From: Anaerococcus degeneri
GTDB lineage: Bacteria > Bacillota > Clostridia > Tissierellales > Peptoniphilaceae
DNA length: 64,000 bases
Direction of reading: 5' to 3'
Assembly (NCBI RefSeq): GCF_017874475.1
Contig: NZ_JAGGLO010000001.1
Location: forward strand, 62,001-126,000
Of the stretch, positions 46,737 through 55,443 are shown piece by piece. Position 1 is the stretch's first letter. Each line of letters starts with the position of its first letter. A model generated the notes under the pieces. The model searched no databases. It was not told the origin of the DNA and worked only from the letters and a program-made list of their open reading frames with translations. The position numbers and the translations under genes are program-made.

Positions 46737-48274
46737 TTTTCTATGTCAGTATCGACACTTATGATTCTGTATTCAAATGGGCTTACTTCAAAGTTTTTAA
46801 CGTAAGATTGACAAGCAAGGTCAACTTTTACATTGCCGATATAGTAGTGCATCCTGTCAGCTAGGGCTGTTTTTAGGATTTCTTTTGAAAGTTCATTTCT
46901 CTTGTCTTCATCAAATTCAGATTTCATTTGTTTTAATAATTCATCTACTTTTTCGTTCTTGTAGCCGTTGTAGTTTGCAGGTCCTTCGCTTCCAAATACA
47001 GAATTTAGGTATTCGTATGGATCGCCAACTCTTAAGGTTACAACACCGTACATACCTAGGTCATATTCGCCAGAATTTACGTATTTAGAGTTTTCATCTT
47101 GAACTGCTTCTACATTCCAACCTGCCTTTGTAAATTGAGATTGGAGTTGGGTGGCAATCTTTGGAATATTTAGTCTTTCGTAGAATTTCATTGTGTAAGA
47201 TTTTTCAGAATCTGGTTTAGTTTTTTCTACTAATTCTTTTGATTTTTCAAAGTTGAATGTATCTACATCTTCTTTTTGTAAAGCAAATGGAAGGCTTGGA
47301 GCAAATGGACTGTAAACTACGTCTATACCGTCTTTTAGTAGGTCTTTGGCGATTTCTTCTCTGTTGATTGCCTTAAATAGACCCTCTCTAACTTCTGGGT
47401 TTGAAACAGCTGTGTCTTTTACATAGATTAGGTAAACTCTTGAGCTTGGAGTCCTTACTACTTGGTAATTATCATCAGATTCGAGTTTGTCTGCTGTTTC
47501 TGTATCTACTTGGGCGATGTCAATTTCTTTTGATTCTAGGGCAAGACCTAGGGTTGTTGATTCGCTAACAAGTTTGTTTACGATTTTGTCTAGTTTTGGA
47601 GTGCCGTTCCAATAATTTTCGTTTTTAACTAGGGTGATTTCGTTTTCTGGTTTAAATTCAGATATTTGGTAAGGGCCTGTACAAATTGGACTAGCATCGA
47701 AATCTTTTGTATCGTCAACGTCACAGATTACAAAGTGTGGGTCAACAAGAGCGTTTAGGGCCTTGCCGTTTGCTTCCTTTGTTTTGATGGTAATCTTGTT
47801 GCCATCTGCTGTAAATTCTGTCCCTTCCATGCTGGCTGCTTCTGGGTTTTCAGCGATTGTTCTTTGTAGACTTTTAATTACAGCTTCGCCTGTCACGTCC
47901 TTGCCGTTTGAGAATTTAAGGCCGTCTTTAAGGGTGATTTCCCAAGTGGTTGGGTCGATATTTTTGTAGTCTTCTACGAGTTTGCCCCTTAGGCTGTAGT
48001 CATCTGCAAGGTCAAAAAGTGTTTCACCAACACCTATTTTTACAAGTTCCCAACCGTTCCAGTCCTTGTGTGGGTCACAAGAAGCATAAACGTATGAAGA
48101 ACCAATTGTAAGGACTTTTTCTTCGCCAGAGTCTTTATTTTCTGCCTGCTCTGTTGTTTCTGTTCCTTCCTTAGCATCCTTTTTTTCTTCAGCAGGTTTA
48201 TTAGAAGAACAAGCTGATAAAAATACTGCTAGAGCCAAGAGTGATGTTAAACCGAATTTCTTTAAAAATTTCAT
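46733..48274 (-). CDS. Substrate-binding lipoprotein of a peptide/nickel-type ABC transporter
   Basis: 513 residues. Lipoprotein signal with lipobox LSAC (Cys22), then a Glu/Lys-rich tether (about 23-52) and an SBP_bac_5 fold. The stretch ASCDPHKDWNGWELVKIGVGE followed by TLFDLADDYSL is like the start of nickel-chelate (NikA/CntA) binding proteins (trimmed key part: KDWNGW...GVGETLF). ICTGPYQISEFKPENEITL is the usual mid-protein motif. Metal-chelate import is favoured over simple peptides, but not proven. RBS AGGAGG precedes the ATG. Confidence 0.88.
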   Translation of the reverse strand: MKFLKKFGLTSLLALAVFLSACSSNKPAEEKKDAKEGTETTEQAENKDSGEEKVLTIGSSYVYASCDPHKDWNGWELVKIGVGETLFDLADDYSLRGKLVEDYKNIDPTTWEITLKDGLKFSNGKDVTGEAVIKSLQRTIAENPEAASMEGTEFTADGNKITIKTKEANGKALNALVDPHFVICDVDDTKDFDASPICTGPYQISEFKPENEITLVKNENYWNGTPKLDKIVNKLVSESTTLGLALESKEIDIAQVDTETADKLESDDNYQVVRTPSSRVYLIYVKDTAVSNPEVREGLFKAINREEIAKDLLKDGIDVVYSPFAPSLPFALQKEDVDTFNFEKSKELVEKTKPDSEKSYTMKFYERLNIPKIATQLQSQFTKAGWNVEAVQDENSKYVNSGEYDLGMYGVVTLRVGDPYEYLNSVFGSEGPANYNGYKNEKVDELLKQMKSEFDEDKRNELSKEILKTALADRMHYYIGNVKVDLACQSYVKNFEVSPFEYRIISVDTDIEK

Positions 48275-48283
48275 ATCTTCCTC

Positions 48284-49129
48284 CTATTTTTTAGAAAATT
48301 CTTTCTTATATTTGTCGCCCATAAAGTTGAAAAATGCAGAACAGAAAACAAGAAACAAGCTTGGAAAAACAAGGGTCCAAGGGGCGGTTTGAATGTATCT
48401 AATATTTTCTGAAATCATTGATCCCCATTCTGCTTGGGGTAGGGCAGAGCCCAGGCCTAAGAATGATAGGCCAGCAAGGGACACCATCATGGTCGCTATG
48501 TGTAGGGAAATAGTCACTATCAAAATATCCATCATATTTGGGAGGATATGGAAAAATATGATTCTCATATCGGATTCACCAGAGATTTTTGATGAAATAA
48601 CGTAGAGCTTTTCCTTATCAACCATGACAAAGGACCTTACTATACGTGCGTAGTTGGTCCAGCCCAAACAAAGGAGGGCCAATGACGCATTTTTTATTCC
48701 ACCTCCCATGGCGCCTGCGATGAAGATTGCAAGCAAGAGGGAGGGAAATGCCATAAAAATGTCTGTAACTCTCATAAGAATTACATCCAAAAAGCCACCA
48801 TAGTAGCCAGCAAAGAGCCCGAGGCTAGTGCCTATGAGGCTTGATAAAAGAACTAGGATAATAGCTGGCAAGAGTGATGTCTTAAAACCAACTAGGACCC
48901 TTGATAATACACACCTGCCGTAGGCATCCGTGCCAAAGGGATAGGCCCTTGACGGAGGGCTTAGGGCAATCTTTGGCATGGTCTCGTTTGGGAGATTTGG
49001 CGCAAGCTTATCTCCTAACAAGGCCAAAAGGGCAAGTAAAATTATTGAGAAAATCAAGATATAGAGGGTTTTGGATTTTTTTCTTTCCTTGATTTTAGAT
49101 TTTTCTACTACTAGGTTTTCAAGTTTCAT
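48284..49129 (-). CDS. ABC transporter permease (OppC/NikC-like)
   Basis: 281 residues, about six membrane segments. The N-terminal TM (LYILIFSIILLALLALLGD), then HPFGTD-like YPFGTDAYGRCVLSRV, typical of DppC/NikC, and the EAA loop SGESDMRIIFFHILPN. Pairs with the permease encoded just upstream, whose stop overlaps its start. Confidence 0.92.
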   Translation of the reverse strand: MKLENLVVEKSKIKERKKSKTLYILIFSIILLALLALLGDKLAPNLPNETMPKIALSPPSRAYPFGTDAYGRCVLSRVLVGFKTSLLPAIILVLLSSLIGTSLGLFAGYYGGFLDVILMRVTDIFMAFPSLLLAIFIAGAMGGGIKNASLALLCLGWTNYARIVRSFVMVDKEKLYVISSKISGESDMRIIFFHILPNMMDILIVTISLHIATMMVSLAGLSFLGLGSALPQAEWGSMISENIRYIQTAPWTLVFPSLFLVFCSAFFNFMGDKYKKEFSKK

Positions 49130-50058
49130 CCCAAATCAACCCTCCTATCTATAACTTTGTGCAAGATGTCTGCCAGCATATTAAATATGAAGTATATAAG
49201 GGCACTTAGGAAAACAAAGGCTTGGATGGTTGGGTAGTCCCTGAAGAGGATGGAATCCATAATCAAAGATCCCAGACCCGGCCAAACAAAGAGACGTTCT
49301 ACAATAGTTACCCCTCCACAAAAATATGCGAAGGACATGGCCATGAGGTTTAAAACCAGGCCCGCACAATTTTTAAAAACACTATTTACAATTATATATT
49401 TTTTCTTAAAGCCTCTGGCTTCAAAGGACTGAACATATTGGCTCTTGTATTCTTCCATCATGGCAGAGCGGATTTGCCTGGTGTACTTGCCAATCAAAGG
49501 AAGGGCAAGGCAGAGGGCAGGAAGGACCCAACCATTTGGGTTGCCCCTGGAAATAACCGGAAACCACTTAAGCTTAACTGCAAATATGATTAGAAGAATA
49601 ACCCCATAAACAAAGGTAGGGATAGAAGCCAGGATAAAGCTTAGGGTGTCTAGAAACTTATCTATGGCCGTGTCCTTAAAAAATATACAAGTTATTGAGG
49701 TCGCCAGGGCAAAGATAAAGGTCAATAAAAATGCCGGGACGGCAAGGTAGAGACTTTGGGGCAGTGCTCCCTTAATCTTATCTGCCACAGGCCTATCGTC
49801 CATGTAGGATGTTCCCATATTGCCTTTTAGGAAATTTCCTAGCCAGTTTTTGTACTGGACAAGGACTGGTTCTTTTAAGCCTTTTTCCTCTCTGGCCTTT
49901 TCCAAAACCTCCTCAGGGGGCACTGGTTTGTGCCTGGCTATGTAGTACATCTCCACCGGATCACCCTCAGCTAGGAAACTTGCTCCAAAGGCTAAAAACG
50001 AAATGGCGAAGAGAACAAAAATACCCTGGCCAAATTTTTTAACAAAATATTTTATCAA
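49126..50058 (-). CDS. ABC transporter permease (OppB/NikB-like)
   Basis: 310 residues with about six membrane segments, for example IFVLFAISFLAFGASFLA near the N-terminus. The EAA loop is EARGFKKKYIIVNSVFKN. I use the TTG at 50058 because GGAGG lies eight bases before it; the frame is open to 50085, but that part is inside the methyltransferase gene. It begins 5 bases from the methyltransferase stop, so the two overlap slightly (50058 versus 50063, gap of 4). Confidence 0.88.
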   Translation of the reverse strand: MIKYFVKKFGQGIFVLFAISFLAFGASFLAEGDPVEMYYIARHKPVPPEEVLEKAREEKGLKEPVLVQYKNWLGNFLKGNMGTSYMDDRPVADKIKGALPQSLYLAVPAFLLTFIFALATSITCIFFKDTAIDKFLDTLSFILASIPTFVYGVILLIIFAVKLKWFPVISRGNPNGWVLPALCLALPLIGKYTRQIRSAMMEEYKSQYVQSFEARGFKKKYIIVNSVFKNCAGLVLNLMAMSFAYFCGGVTIVERLFVWPGLGSLIMDSILFRDYPTIQAFVFLSALIYFIFNMLADILHKVIDRRVDLG

Positions 50059-50062
50059 TAAA

Positions 50063-50815
50063 TCATCCTCCTTTCTTAGCCACAATTATAAAGGAAGGCG
50101 AGGACCTGTAGGCTATTTGAAAGGACTCGTCATAGACAAGTGGGTCAATATTTTTCTTGATTTCAATACTTTCAAAGCCAATTTTATTTAAAATAGCCAG
50201 GTCAAAGTCCGGCCTTTTTACATAGGTCATGGGCATATCCTTGGCCAGATTTTCGCATTGGTCCGCCTCTTCAAAAGAAACCCTCATATCATAGCCAGAA
50301 TTTATCCCTTCCTTGAGATTTTTTGCCGCAAGTTTGGAATAATTTTCGCACCAAACATAGGAATACCAAGGGGCATCTACAATAATTAGCTTGCCTCCCT
50401 TTTTGAGGTAGGACTTCCAAAGTTTGTAGGTTGTAGAAGGAAAGGATAACATCCAAGTCAGGTTTCTTGACAAAATGTAATCGAAAGACTCGTTTTCAAA
50501 TGAAACTTCTTCACAATCGCCCTCTACAAATGTAACTTTTCCCTCAAAAGCCTTGAGGTTTTTCTTGGCCATTTTTAGCATTTTCTCCGACTTATCAAAG
50601 GCGGTGACTGCTGCACCTTTCTCCGCCATAAGTAGGGAAAATAAACCAGGTCCACAACCTAAGTCCAAGACCTTTTTGTCAGTCAAATCTTCTGGCAGGT
50701 AGGCAGAAAAAAGCTTGGTCCAGTCATCCTTGTGACCGTGATCGATTTCCTCTTGGACCCCATCGTCATAAGTCTTGGCCCTATTTTGCCAATACTTATC
50801 TATAGTAAGATTCAT
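50063..50815 (-). CDS. SAM-dependent methyltransferase heading the ABC operon
   Basis: 250-residue class I methyltransferase. SAM-binding motif I is VLDLGCGPGLFSLL (about residues 50-63), followed by AFDKSEKML, EGDCEEVSF and FDYILSRN. It lacks features of rRNA or tRNA methylases I know. Similar methyltransferases sit next to nickel/opine-type importers, where a small chelator may be methylated; that role is inference. The start at 50815 follows GGAGG; the open frame to 50866 runs back into the attenuator. First gene of the operon. Confidence 0.85.
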   Translation of the reverse strand: MNLTIDKYWQNRAKTYDDGVQEEIDHGHKDDWTKLFSAYLPEDLTDKKVLDLGCGPGLFSLLMAEKGAAVTAFDKSEKMLKMAKKNLKAFEGKVTFVEGDCEEVSFENESFDYILSRNLTWMLSFPSTTYKLWKSYLKKGGKLIIVDAPWYSYVWCENYSKLAAKNLKEGINSGYDMRVSFEEADQCENLAKDMPMTYVKRPDFDLAILNKIGFESIEIKKNIDPLVYDESFQIAYRSSPSFIIVAKKGG

Positions 50816-50827
50816 AATTCCTCCAAT

Positions 50828-50955
50828 AAAAAAAGGTGCCCTATTTTCCCATAGAAAATAAGACACCCTTCATGAATGCCGATAAATCAATGATTCTAGG
50901 CTAGGTTTACCTTCTTGGTAAGTCCTTCATGGATTTAACCCTTGGCCCTTCATCC
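50828..50955 (-). ncRNA. Structured 5' leader with intrinsic terminator, class not recognised
   Basis: From the likely start near 50955 the minus strand reads through a GGAU/AUCC pairing, a hairpin UUACC-aagaa-GGUAA flanked by AGG/CCU, a GCC/GGC stem with GAAU/AUUU inside, then GGTGTCTTATTTTC pairing with GAAAATAGGGCACC (4-base loop) and T7: a full intrinsic terminator just before the methyltransferase RBS. UGAAGG occurs at three places (CCTTCA on plus at 50867, 50924 and 50947). Layout is that of a transcription-attenuating riboswitch or protein-binding leader. It lacks the hallmark sequences of SAM, TPP, cobalamin, NiCo, ZTP and T-box elements as I remember them. Confidence 0.6.
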
Positions 50956-50961
50956 ATACAA

Positions 50962-50990
50962 ATATTACTAAAAATTCAAATTTTTGTCAA
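50962..50990 (-). promoter_or_regulatory. Promoter of the methyltransferase/ABC operon leader
   Basis: Minus strand: -35 TTGACA (50990-50985), 17-bp spacer, -10 TAATAT (50967-50962). Confidence 0.72.
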
Positions 50991-51064
50991 ATCATTTGCA
51001 TCTAGGATTTTTCTTTCCCTTTAAAACTATAACTATCTCTATTTTTTAGCAGAAAAAAACACCT

Positions 51065-51105
51065 TGTGATTCAAATCACAGACAAGAAAGTTTTTTCACT
51101 ATAAA
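51065..51105 (+). promoter_or_regulatory. pfl promoter with Crp-type operator
   Basis: Perfect palindrome TGTGATTCAAATCACA (51065-51080), -10 TATAAA (51100-51105). The palindrome centre lies about 40-41 bp before the predicted start and replaces the -35 element, the arrangement of class II Crp/Fnr activation. Confidence 0.78.
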
Positions 51106-51161
51106 ATAGGGGCAGATAACAAAAAACTTCAGTTTTTCAAAATAAATTTTAGGAGGTAAAA

Positions 51162-53417
51162 ATGGAAGTAAAAGCATATGATGGATTTAAGGGCGAACTT
51201 TGGAAAGATGAAATCAATGTTCGTAACTTTATCCAAGAAAATTACACCCCATATGAAGGTGGAGATGAATTTTTAGCTGGAAAAAGCGAAAAGACTACAA
51301 AATTATTTGATGTTGTAGAAGATTTAATTAACAAAGAAATCAGAGAATCTTATAGGAATGCTGATACAAGTAGGTTTTCATCTATAGACGGCTTTGACGC
51401 TGGCTACATAGATAGGGACAACGAGGTAATTGTAGGCCTTCAAACTGACGAAGTCCTTAAGAGAATTGTAAATCCATACGGTGGTTACAGGATGGTTGAA
51501 CAATCACTTGAAGCCTATGGCCAAGAGATGGACCCAGTTCAGGCAAAATATTTCAAGGAATTTAGAAAGACCCACAATGAGGGTGTTTTTGATGCCTATA
51601 CTGCTGATATGAGAAAGGCAAGGACTGTTGGTCTTTTGACTGGTTTACCAGATGCCTATGGTCGTGGTAGGATAATCGGCGATTACAGGAGAGTTGCCCT
51701 TTATGGTATCGATAGGCTAGTTGAAGAGAAGAAAAAAGATTTAGATAAGATCGAAATTGACGAAAATAACCTAGAAGCAACAATCAGACTAAGGGAAGAA
51801 GTTAGCGAGCAAATAAGAGCCCTTGGCAAGATAAAAAATATGGCAGCTAAGTATGGTATTGATATTTCTAAACCAGCTACAAATGCGACAGAAGCTGCTC
51901 AATTTTTATACCTTGGCTACCTTGCAGCTGTTAAGGAAAACAACGGTGCAGCCATGTCAATTGGTAGAAATGCAGGTTTCTTAGATATTTATATCAAGAG
52001 AGATATGGACAGGGGCATCTTGGATGAAGTTGGGGCTCAAGAAATAATTGACCAACTTGTTATCAAACTAAGACTTGTTCGCCACCTAAGAACTCCTGAC
52101 TATGATGAAGTTTTCGGTGGAGACCCAACTTGGGTTACAGAATCAATCGGAGGTATGGGTCTTGACGGTAGGACTCTTGTTACAAAGACAGCCTTTAGAT
52201 ACCTAAACACCTTAATAAACCTAGGATCTGCTCCAGAACCAAATATGACAATCCTTTGGGCAGAAAAACTTCCTGAAGGTTGGAAGAAATTCTGTTCTAA
52301 GGTTTCAATCCTTACAGATTCTATCCAATACGAAAATGATGACCTAATGAGAAATATGTACGGCGATGACTATGCCATAGCTTGTTGTGTATCTGCTATG
52401 GAAGTTGGCAAGGAAATGCAATTCTTTGGTGCTCGTGCCAACCTTGCAAAATCACTCCTTTACTCAATCAATGGGGGAGTTGATGAAAAGAAGAAAAACA
52501 AGGATGGTAGCCTAATTAGGGTCTTTGATGATATTGAACCAATCAATACAGAATACCTTGATTATGACCAAGTCCTTGCAAATTACAAAAAAGTCCTAGC
52601 AGAATTAGCAGGTCTTTATGTAAAGACCCTAGATGTTATCCACTTTATGCACGATAAGTATGCTTACGAAGCAGGTCAAATGGCTCTTCATGATACCTAT
52701 GTAAAGAGAAACCTAGCAACAGGTGTGGCAGGACTTTCAATCGCAGCTGACTCCCTATCTGCAATTAAGTATGCAAAAGTTAAACCAGTTAGGGATGAAA
52801 ATGGTATAGCAATCGACTTTGAAACAGAGGGTGACTTCCCTAAATATGGAAATGATGATGACAGGGTAGACCAAATCGCTGTTGACATCCTAACCTATTT
52901 CTCTAATGAACTTAAGAAACACGCAACTTACAAAAATGCTAAATTAACCCTATCTGCCCTTACAATTACATCAAATGTAATGTATGGTAAAAAGACAGGT
53001 ACAACACCAGATGGCCGTAAGGCAGGCGAAGCCTTTGCTCCAGGTGCAAACCCAATGCACGGTAGGGACGAGTCTGGTGCCCTAGCAAGCCTAAACTCAG
53101 TGGCAAAACTTCCTTATGAGTGTGTCTGCGAAGACGGTATCTCAAACACCTTCTCAATCGTGCCAGATGCCCTAGGCAAGGAAGAAGATGTGAGGATTGA
53201 CAACTTGGTTAATATCATGGACGGATATTTCGGCCAAGATGCCTTCCACCTAAATGTCAATGTCCTTCAAAGGGAAAAACTATTAGACGCCTACCACAAC
53301 CCAGATAAGTATCCAAACCTTACAATCAGAGTTTCTGGCTATGCTGTTCACTTTAACAGACTTACAGATGAACAAAAGAGAGAAGTTCTAGAAAGAACCT
53401 TCCACAACCACCAATAA
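51162..53417 (+). CDS. pflB: Formate C-acetyltransferase (pyruvate formate-lyase)
   Basis: 751-residue glycyl-radical enzyme: pyruvate + CoA to acetyl-CoA + formate, the main anaerobic pyruvate route. The active-site Cys pair is in [11 protein letters not shown] (about residues 407-408) and the radical Gly is in RVSGYAVHF (about residue 726). AGGAGGT lies before the ATG. The activase gene follows after 22 bases and a Crp regulator after that. Length matches the family. Confidence 0.97.
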   Translation: MEVKAYDGFKGELWKDEINVRNFIQENYTPYEGGDEFLAGKSEKTTKLFDVVEDLINKEIRESYRNADTSRFSSIDGFDAGYIDRDNEVIVGLQTDEVLKRIVNPYGGYRMVEQSLEAYGQEMDPVQAKYFKEFRKTHNEGVFDAYTADMRKARTVGLLTGLPDAYGRGRIIGDYRRVALYGIDRLVEEKKKDLDKIEIDENNLEATIRLREEVSEQIRALGKIKNMAAKYGIDISKPATNATEAAQFLYLGYLAAVKENNGAAMSIGRNAGFLDIYIKRDMDRGILDEVGAQEIIDQLVIKLRLVRHLRTPDYDEVFGGDPTWVTESIGGMGLDGRTLVTKTAFRYLNTLINLGSAPEPNMTILWAEKLPEGWKKFCSKVSILTDSIQYENDDLMRNMYGDDYAIACCVSAMEVGKEMQFFGARANLAKSLLYSINGGVDEKKKNKDGSLIRVFDDIEPINTEYLDYDQVLANYKKVLAELAGLYVKTLDVIHFMHDKYAYEAGQMALHDTYVKRNLATGVAGLSIAADSLSAIKYAKVKPVRDENGIAIDFETEGDFPKYGNDDDRVDQIAVDILTYFSNELKKHATYKNAKLTLSALTITSNVMYGKKTGTTPDGRKAGEAFAPGANPMHGRDESGALASLNSVAKLPYECVCEDGISNTFSIVPDALGKEEDVRIDNLVNIMDGYFGQDAFHLNVNVLQREKLLDAYHNPDKYPNLTIRVSGYAVHFNRLTDEQKREVLERTFHNHQ

Positions 53418-53439
53418 TATTTTAATAAAAGGAGGCCCT

Positions 53440-54159
53440 ATGGCAAAATTACATTCTATAGAAACAATGGGTCTAGTAGACGGACCTGGCATAAGGACAG
53501 TGTTTTTCCTTTCTGGATGTCCACTAAGATGTGTATTTTGCCACAATCCTGACACACAGTCCATGGACTACGGGACAGAAATTACTGTCGAGGACTTGGT
53601 AAAAAGGGCCAAAAGAATGAAGCCCTACTTCAAAAAAGGAGGCGGAGTCACCATTTCAGGTGGCGAACCTCTGGCAAGTGGGGCCTTTGTTCTTGAGGCA
53701 ATCAGGGCCCTCCATGATGAAGACATACACGTTGCAATCGACACATCAGGCGTGGGAGACCTTGGTTATTATGATCAGATCGCCAAGGAAGCCGACCTCA
53801 TCCTTCTAGACATAAAACACTACGACCCATATTTTTTTGAAGAAATAACCAAAAACCACCAAGATAAGCTCATAAAATTTATGGATGCAATCAAAAAAAC
53901 CGACACCAGGGTATGGATAAGGCATGTAATGATGCCCTTTGTGACAGATACAAAAGAGGATATGGAAGGCCTAGTTGATTTTATAAGGCCAATAAAGAAA
54001 AATATTGACAAGATAGAAATCCTTCCCTACCACAAGATGGGAATTTGTAAGTACACCGACCTGGGCAAGGCCTACAGGCTAGAAAATATGGAGGCCATGG
54101 ACAAAAATAAGGCAAAAGACTTTGAAATCTATGCTAATAATATGTTAAAATCTTTGTAG
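53440..54159 (+). CDS. pflA: Pyruvate formate-lyase activating enzyme
   Basis: 239-residue radical-SAM enzyme that abstracts hydrogen from the PflB glycine. Cluster motif CPLRCVFC (Cys27, 31, 34), SAM-binding GGGVTISGGEPL, and IDTSGVGD. GGAGG precedes the ATG. Second gene of the pfl operon. Confidence 0.96.
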   Translation: MAKLHSIETMGLVDGPGIRTVFFLSGCPLRCVFCHNPDTQSMDYGTEITVEDLVKRAKRMKPYFKKGGGVTISGGEPLASGAFVLEAIRALHDEDIHVAIDTSGVGDLGYYDQIAKEADLILLDIKHYDPYFFEEITKNHQDKLIKFMDAIKKTDTRVWIRHVMMPFVTDTKEDMEGLVDFIRPIKKNIDKIEILPYHKMGICKYTDLGKAYRLENMEAMDKNKAKDFEIYANNMLKSL

Positions 54160-54168
54160 GAGCAAGAT

Positions 54169-54849
54169 ATGACATATTACAAAAAAGATGAAGAAAGCTT
54201 TTTGGCTTTTTTGACAGATGAAGAATTAGCAAGGTTCAGGTATAGGCCCCAAGTCCTTGTCTATAAAAAAGGCGATGTGATTTTTTCCTTTAATGACAAG
54301 GCCGATTTTATGTATATAATCCTCGAAGGTTTTATAAAGATTTCTACCTACCTATCAGACGGCAGGGAACAGATTTTGTATATCTACGGGGAGGAAGACT
54401 TTGTTGGTGCCCACAACCTCCTCACAGATGAATCCTACATCTATGAGGCCAAGGCCCTTACCAAGGCAAAACTTTTGATCATTTCTAAAATTGATTTTAA
54501 TAATATTTTGAAAAACAATAACCAAGTCCTAATTAAAATCCTAGACCAGTCTTTTAGGAGAATAAGAAGGTCCGAAGAACTTATAGACAGGCTTTCGACC
54601 CAAAATGCCGACATGAAGGTTGCAAAACTCCTCCTAGATTTGGCAGAAGACGTTGGTATTGTCAAAAAAGAAGGAGTTTTAGTCACCTTCCACCTTAGCC
54701 GAGAGGAATTAGGGTCTTATTCGGGGGTTGTAAGGGAGACTCTTTCCCGAAAACTTTCTTCCTTTGAAAAGATGGGACTAATTGAAACAATCGGAAGAAA
54801 TGAAGTCCTAATAAAAAATATGAATGCCTTAAAAAAGATGACTTCTTAG
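54169..54849 (+). CDS. Crp/Fnr-family regulator of the pfl operon
   Basis: 226 residues: cNMP-type sensor barrel (KKGDVIFSFNDKADFMYIIL, DGREQILYIYGEEDFVG), dimer helix, and winged helix with recognition helix SGVVRETLSRKL. The RETxxR pattern equals that of E. coli CRP (Arg180, Glu181, Arg185), which reads TGTGA half-sites. The pfl promoter carries exactly such a site, so autoregulation of pflB-pflA-crp is likely. There is no N-terminal cysteine cluster like that of FNR, so the signal is unknown. Confidence 0.9.
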   Translation: MTYYKKDEESFLAFLTDEELARFRYRPQVLVYKKGDVIFSFNDKADFMYIILEGFIKISTYLSDGREQILYIYGEEDFVGAHNLLTDESYIYEAKALTKAKLLIISKIDFNNILKNNNQVLIKILDQSFRRIRRSEELIDRLSTQNADMKVAKLLLDLAEDVGIVKKEGVLVTFHLSREELGSYSGVVRETLSRKLSSFEKMGLIETIGRNEVLIKNMNALKKMTS

Positions 54850-54877
54850 TTTATGCTAGGAAGTCTTCTTTATTTTG
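54838..54877 (+). terminator. Terminator of the pfl operon
   Basis: GACTTCTTAG (54840-54849) / CTAGGAAGTC (54856-54865), one G-U pair, followed by TTCTTTATTTT. The stop codon is inside the stem. Confidence 0.75.
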
Positions 54878-54919
54878 CTAAAGAATTTTCTTCTAGTATC
54901 ATGATAAAATGGAGGAAAT

Positions 54920-55051
54920 ATGAATAAAGTAAGATTAAACAAACTAATCGACCGGTCGCACATAGACAACGAAGAAATTCAAGACAAGGTAGAAGAAACC
55001 GTAAAGGAAGCAATCGACAACGACGAAGAGCCAATCACCGACCACGATTAA
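54920..55051 (+). CDS. Small acidic hypothetical protein
   Basis: 43 residues (start MNKVRLNKLIDRSHIDNEEI, end EPITDHD), no family recognised. GGAGG lies five bases before the ATG. A weak promoter TTGCTA-16-TATCAT (54875-54902) lies between the pfl terminator and the gene. The N-terminal third is basic, the rest strongly acidic and predicted helical. It resembles neither neighbour. Real coding is supported by RBS, promoter and a frame free of rare codons, but it remains short. Confidence 0.5.
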   Translation: MNKVRLNKLIDRSHIDNEEIQDKVEETVKEAIDNDEEPITDHD

Positions 55052-55146
55052 CATTAATAATCCTTGCAAATTCAAATGTTATAGTCTTGGAAACAAAATA
55101 GGTTAAAAAGGGTACATTTGTAATAAAATTGACCCAATATTTAAGT

Positions 55147-55192
55147 AAGGTGATCTTGCAGAATGGATTTACCTATTCTGCAACATCACCTT
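55147..55192. repeat. Long two-part inverted repeat without T tract
   Basis: AAGGTGAT (55147-55154) pairs with ATCACCTT (55185-55192) and TGCAGAAT (55157-55164) with ATTCTGCA (55175-55182), with a 2 x 2 internal loop and a 10-base apical loop. No T run on either strand, so not a standard terminator. Confidence 0.65.
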
Positions 55193-55204
55193 TGCTTGTA
55201 AAAA

Positions 55205-55402
55205 TTATTCCATGTAGATTGAGAAGTCGCCAAAATGATTGACAACTTGAATTTTTAGATTTGGGAAATGTTCAACGATTTGTACGGAACTATCCTCACC
55301 AGACTTCACCTCTTTAAAGGCAATATTTTTGCCTTTGAGAGTTTGAAAATAGAATTTGTTTAATTTGCTAATAATAGGTATTTTTAGAATAAGAATTATA
55401 TT
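55205..55402 (-). pseudogene. Decayed C-terminal gene fragment
   Basis: A 65-codon minus-strand frame with a protein-like composition (KLNKFYFQTLKGKNIAFKEV, then SVQIVEHFPNLKIQVVNHFG and a final DFSIYME) runs from just after a stop to TAA at 55205. It has no ATG, GTG or TTG at its head and no RBS. It lies directly downstream of the nuclease gene on the same strand. The family is not recognised; it may equally be chance. Confidence 0.35.
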
Positions 55403-55443
55403 TTATAATCAGCTTGTTTATAAAAACTAATCATAGGACAAGA

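Larger units (their letters stand above)
50816..51161. other. Divergent regulatory region: leader RNA and pfl promoter
   Basis: 346 bp shared by the methyltransferase operon (minus) and pflB (plus). The left two thirds are a minus-strand leader with promoter, three UGAAGG motifs and an intrinsic terminator. The right part holds the pfl promoter with its Crp-type palindrome. No ORF. Confidence 0.75.
55052..55443. other. Gap with long hairpin and decayed fragment
   Basis: 392 bp between the small ORF and the nuclease gene. It holds the hairpin at 55147-55192 and a minus-strand C-terminal gene fragment at 55205-55402. Otherwise AT-rich with nothing else recognised. Confidence 0.5.

Noticed and set aside
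50828-50955. Leader as T-box, SAM, TPP, cobalamin, NiCo or ZTP element
   Set aside because: None of the hallmark sequences (for example the T-box UGGNACCGCG) is present; GAAGGGUG near the terminator resembles a T-box only superficially and the leader is too short.
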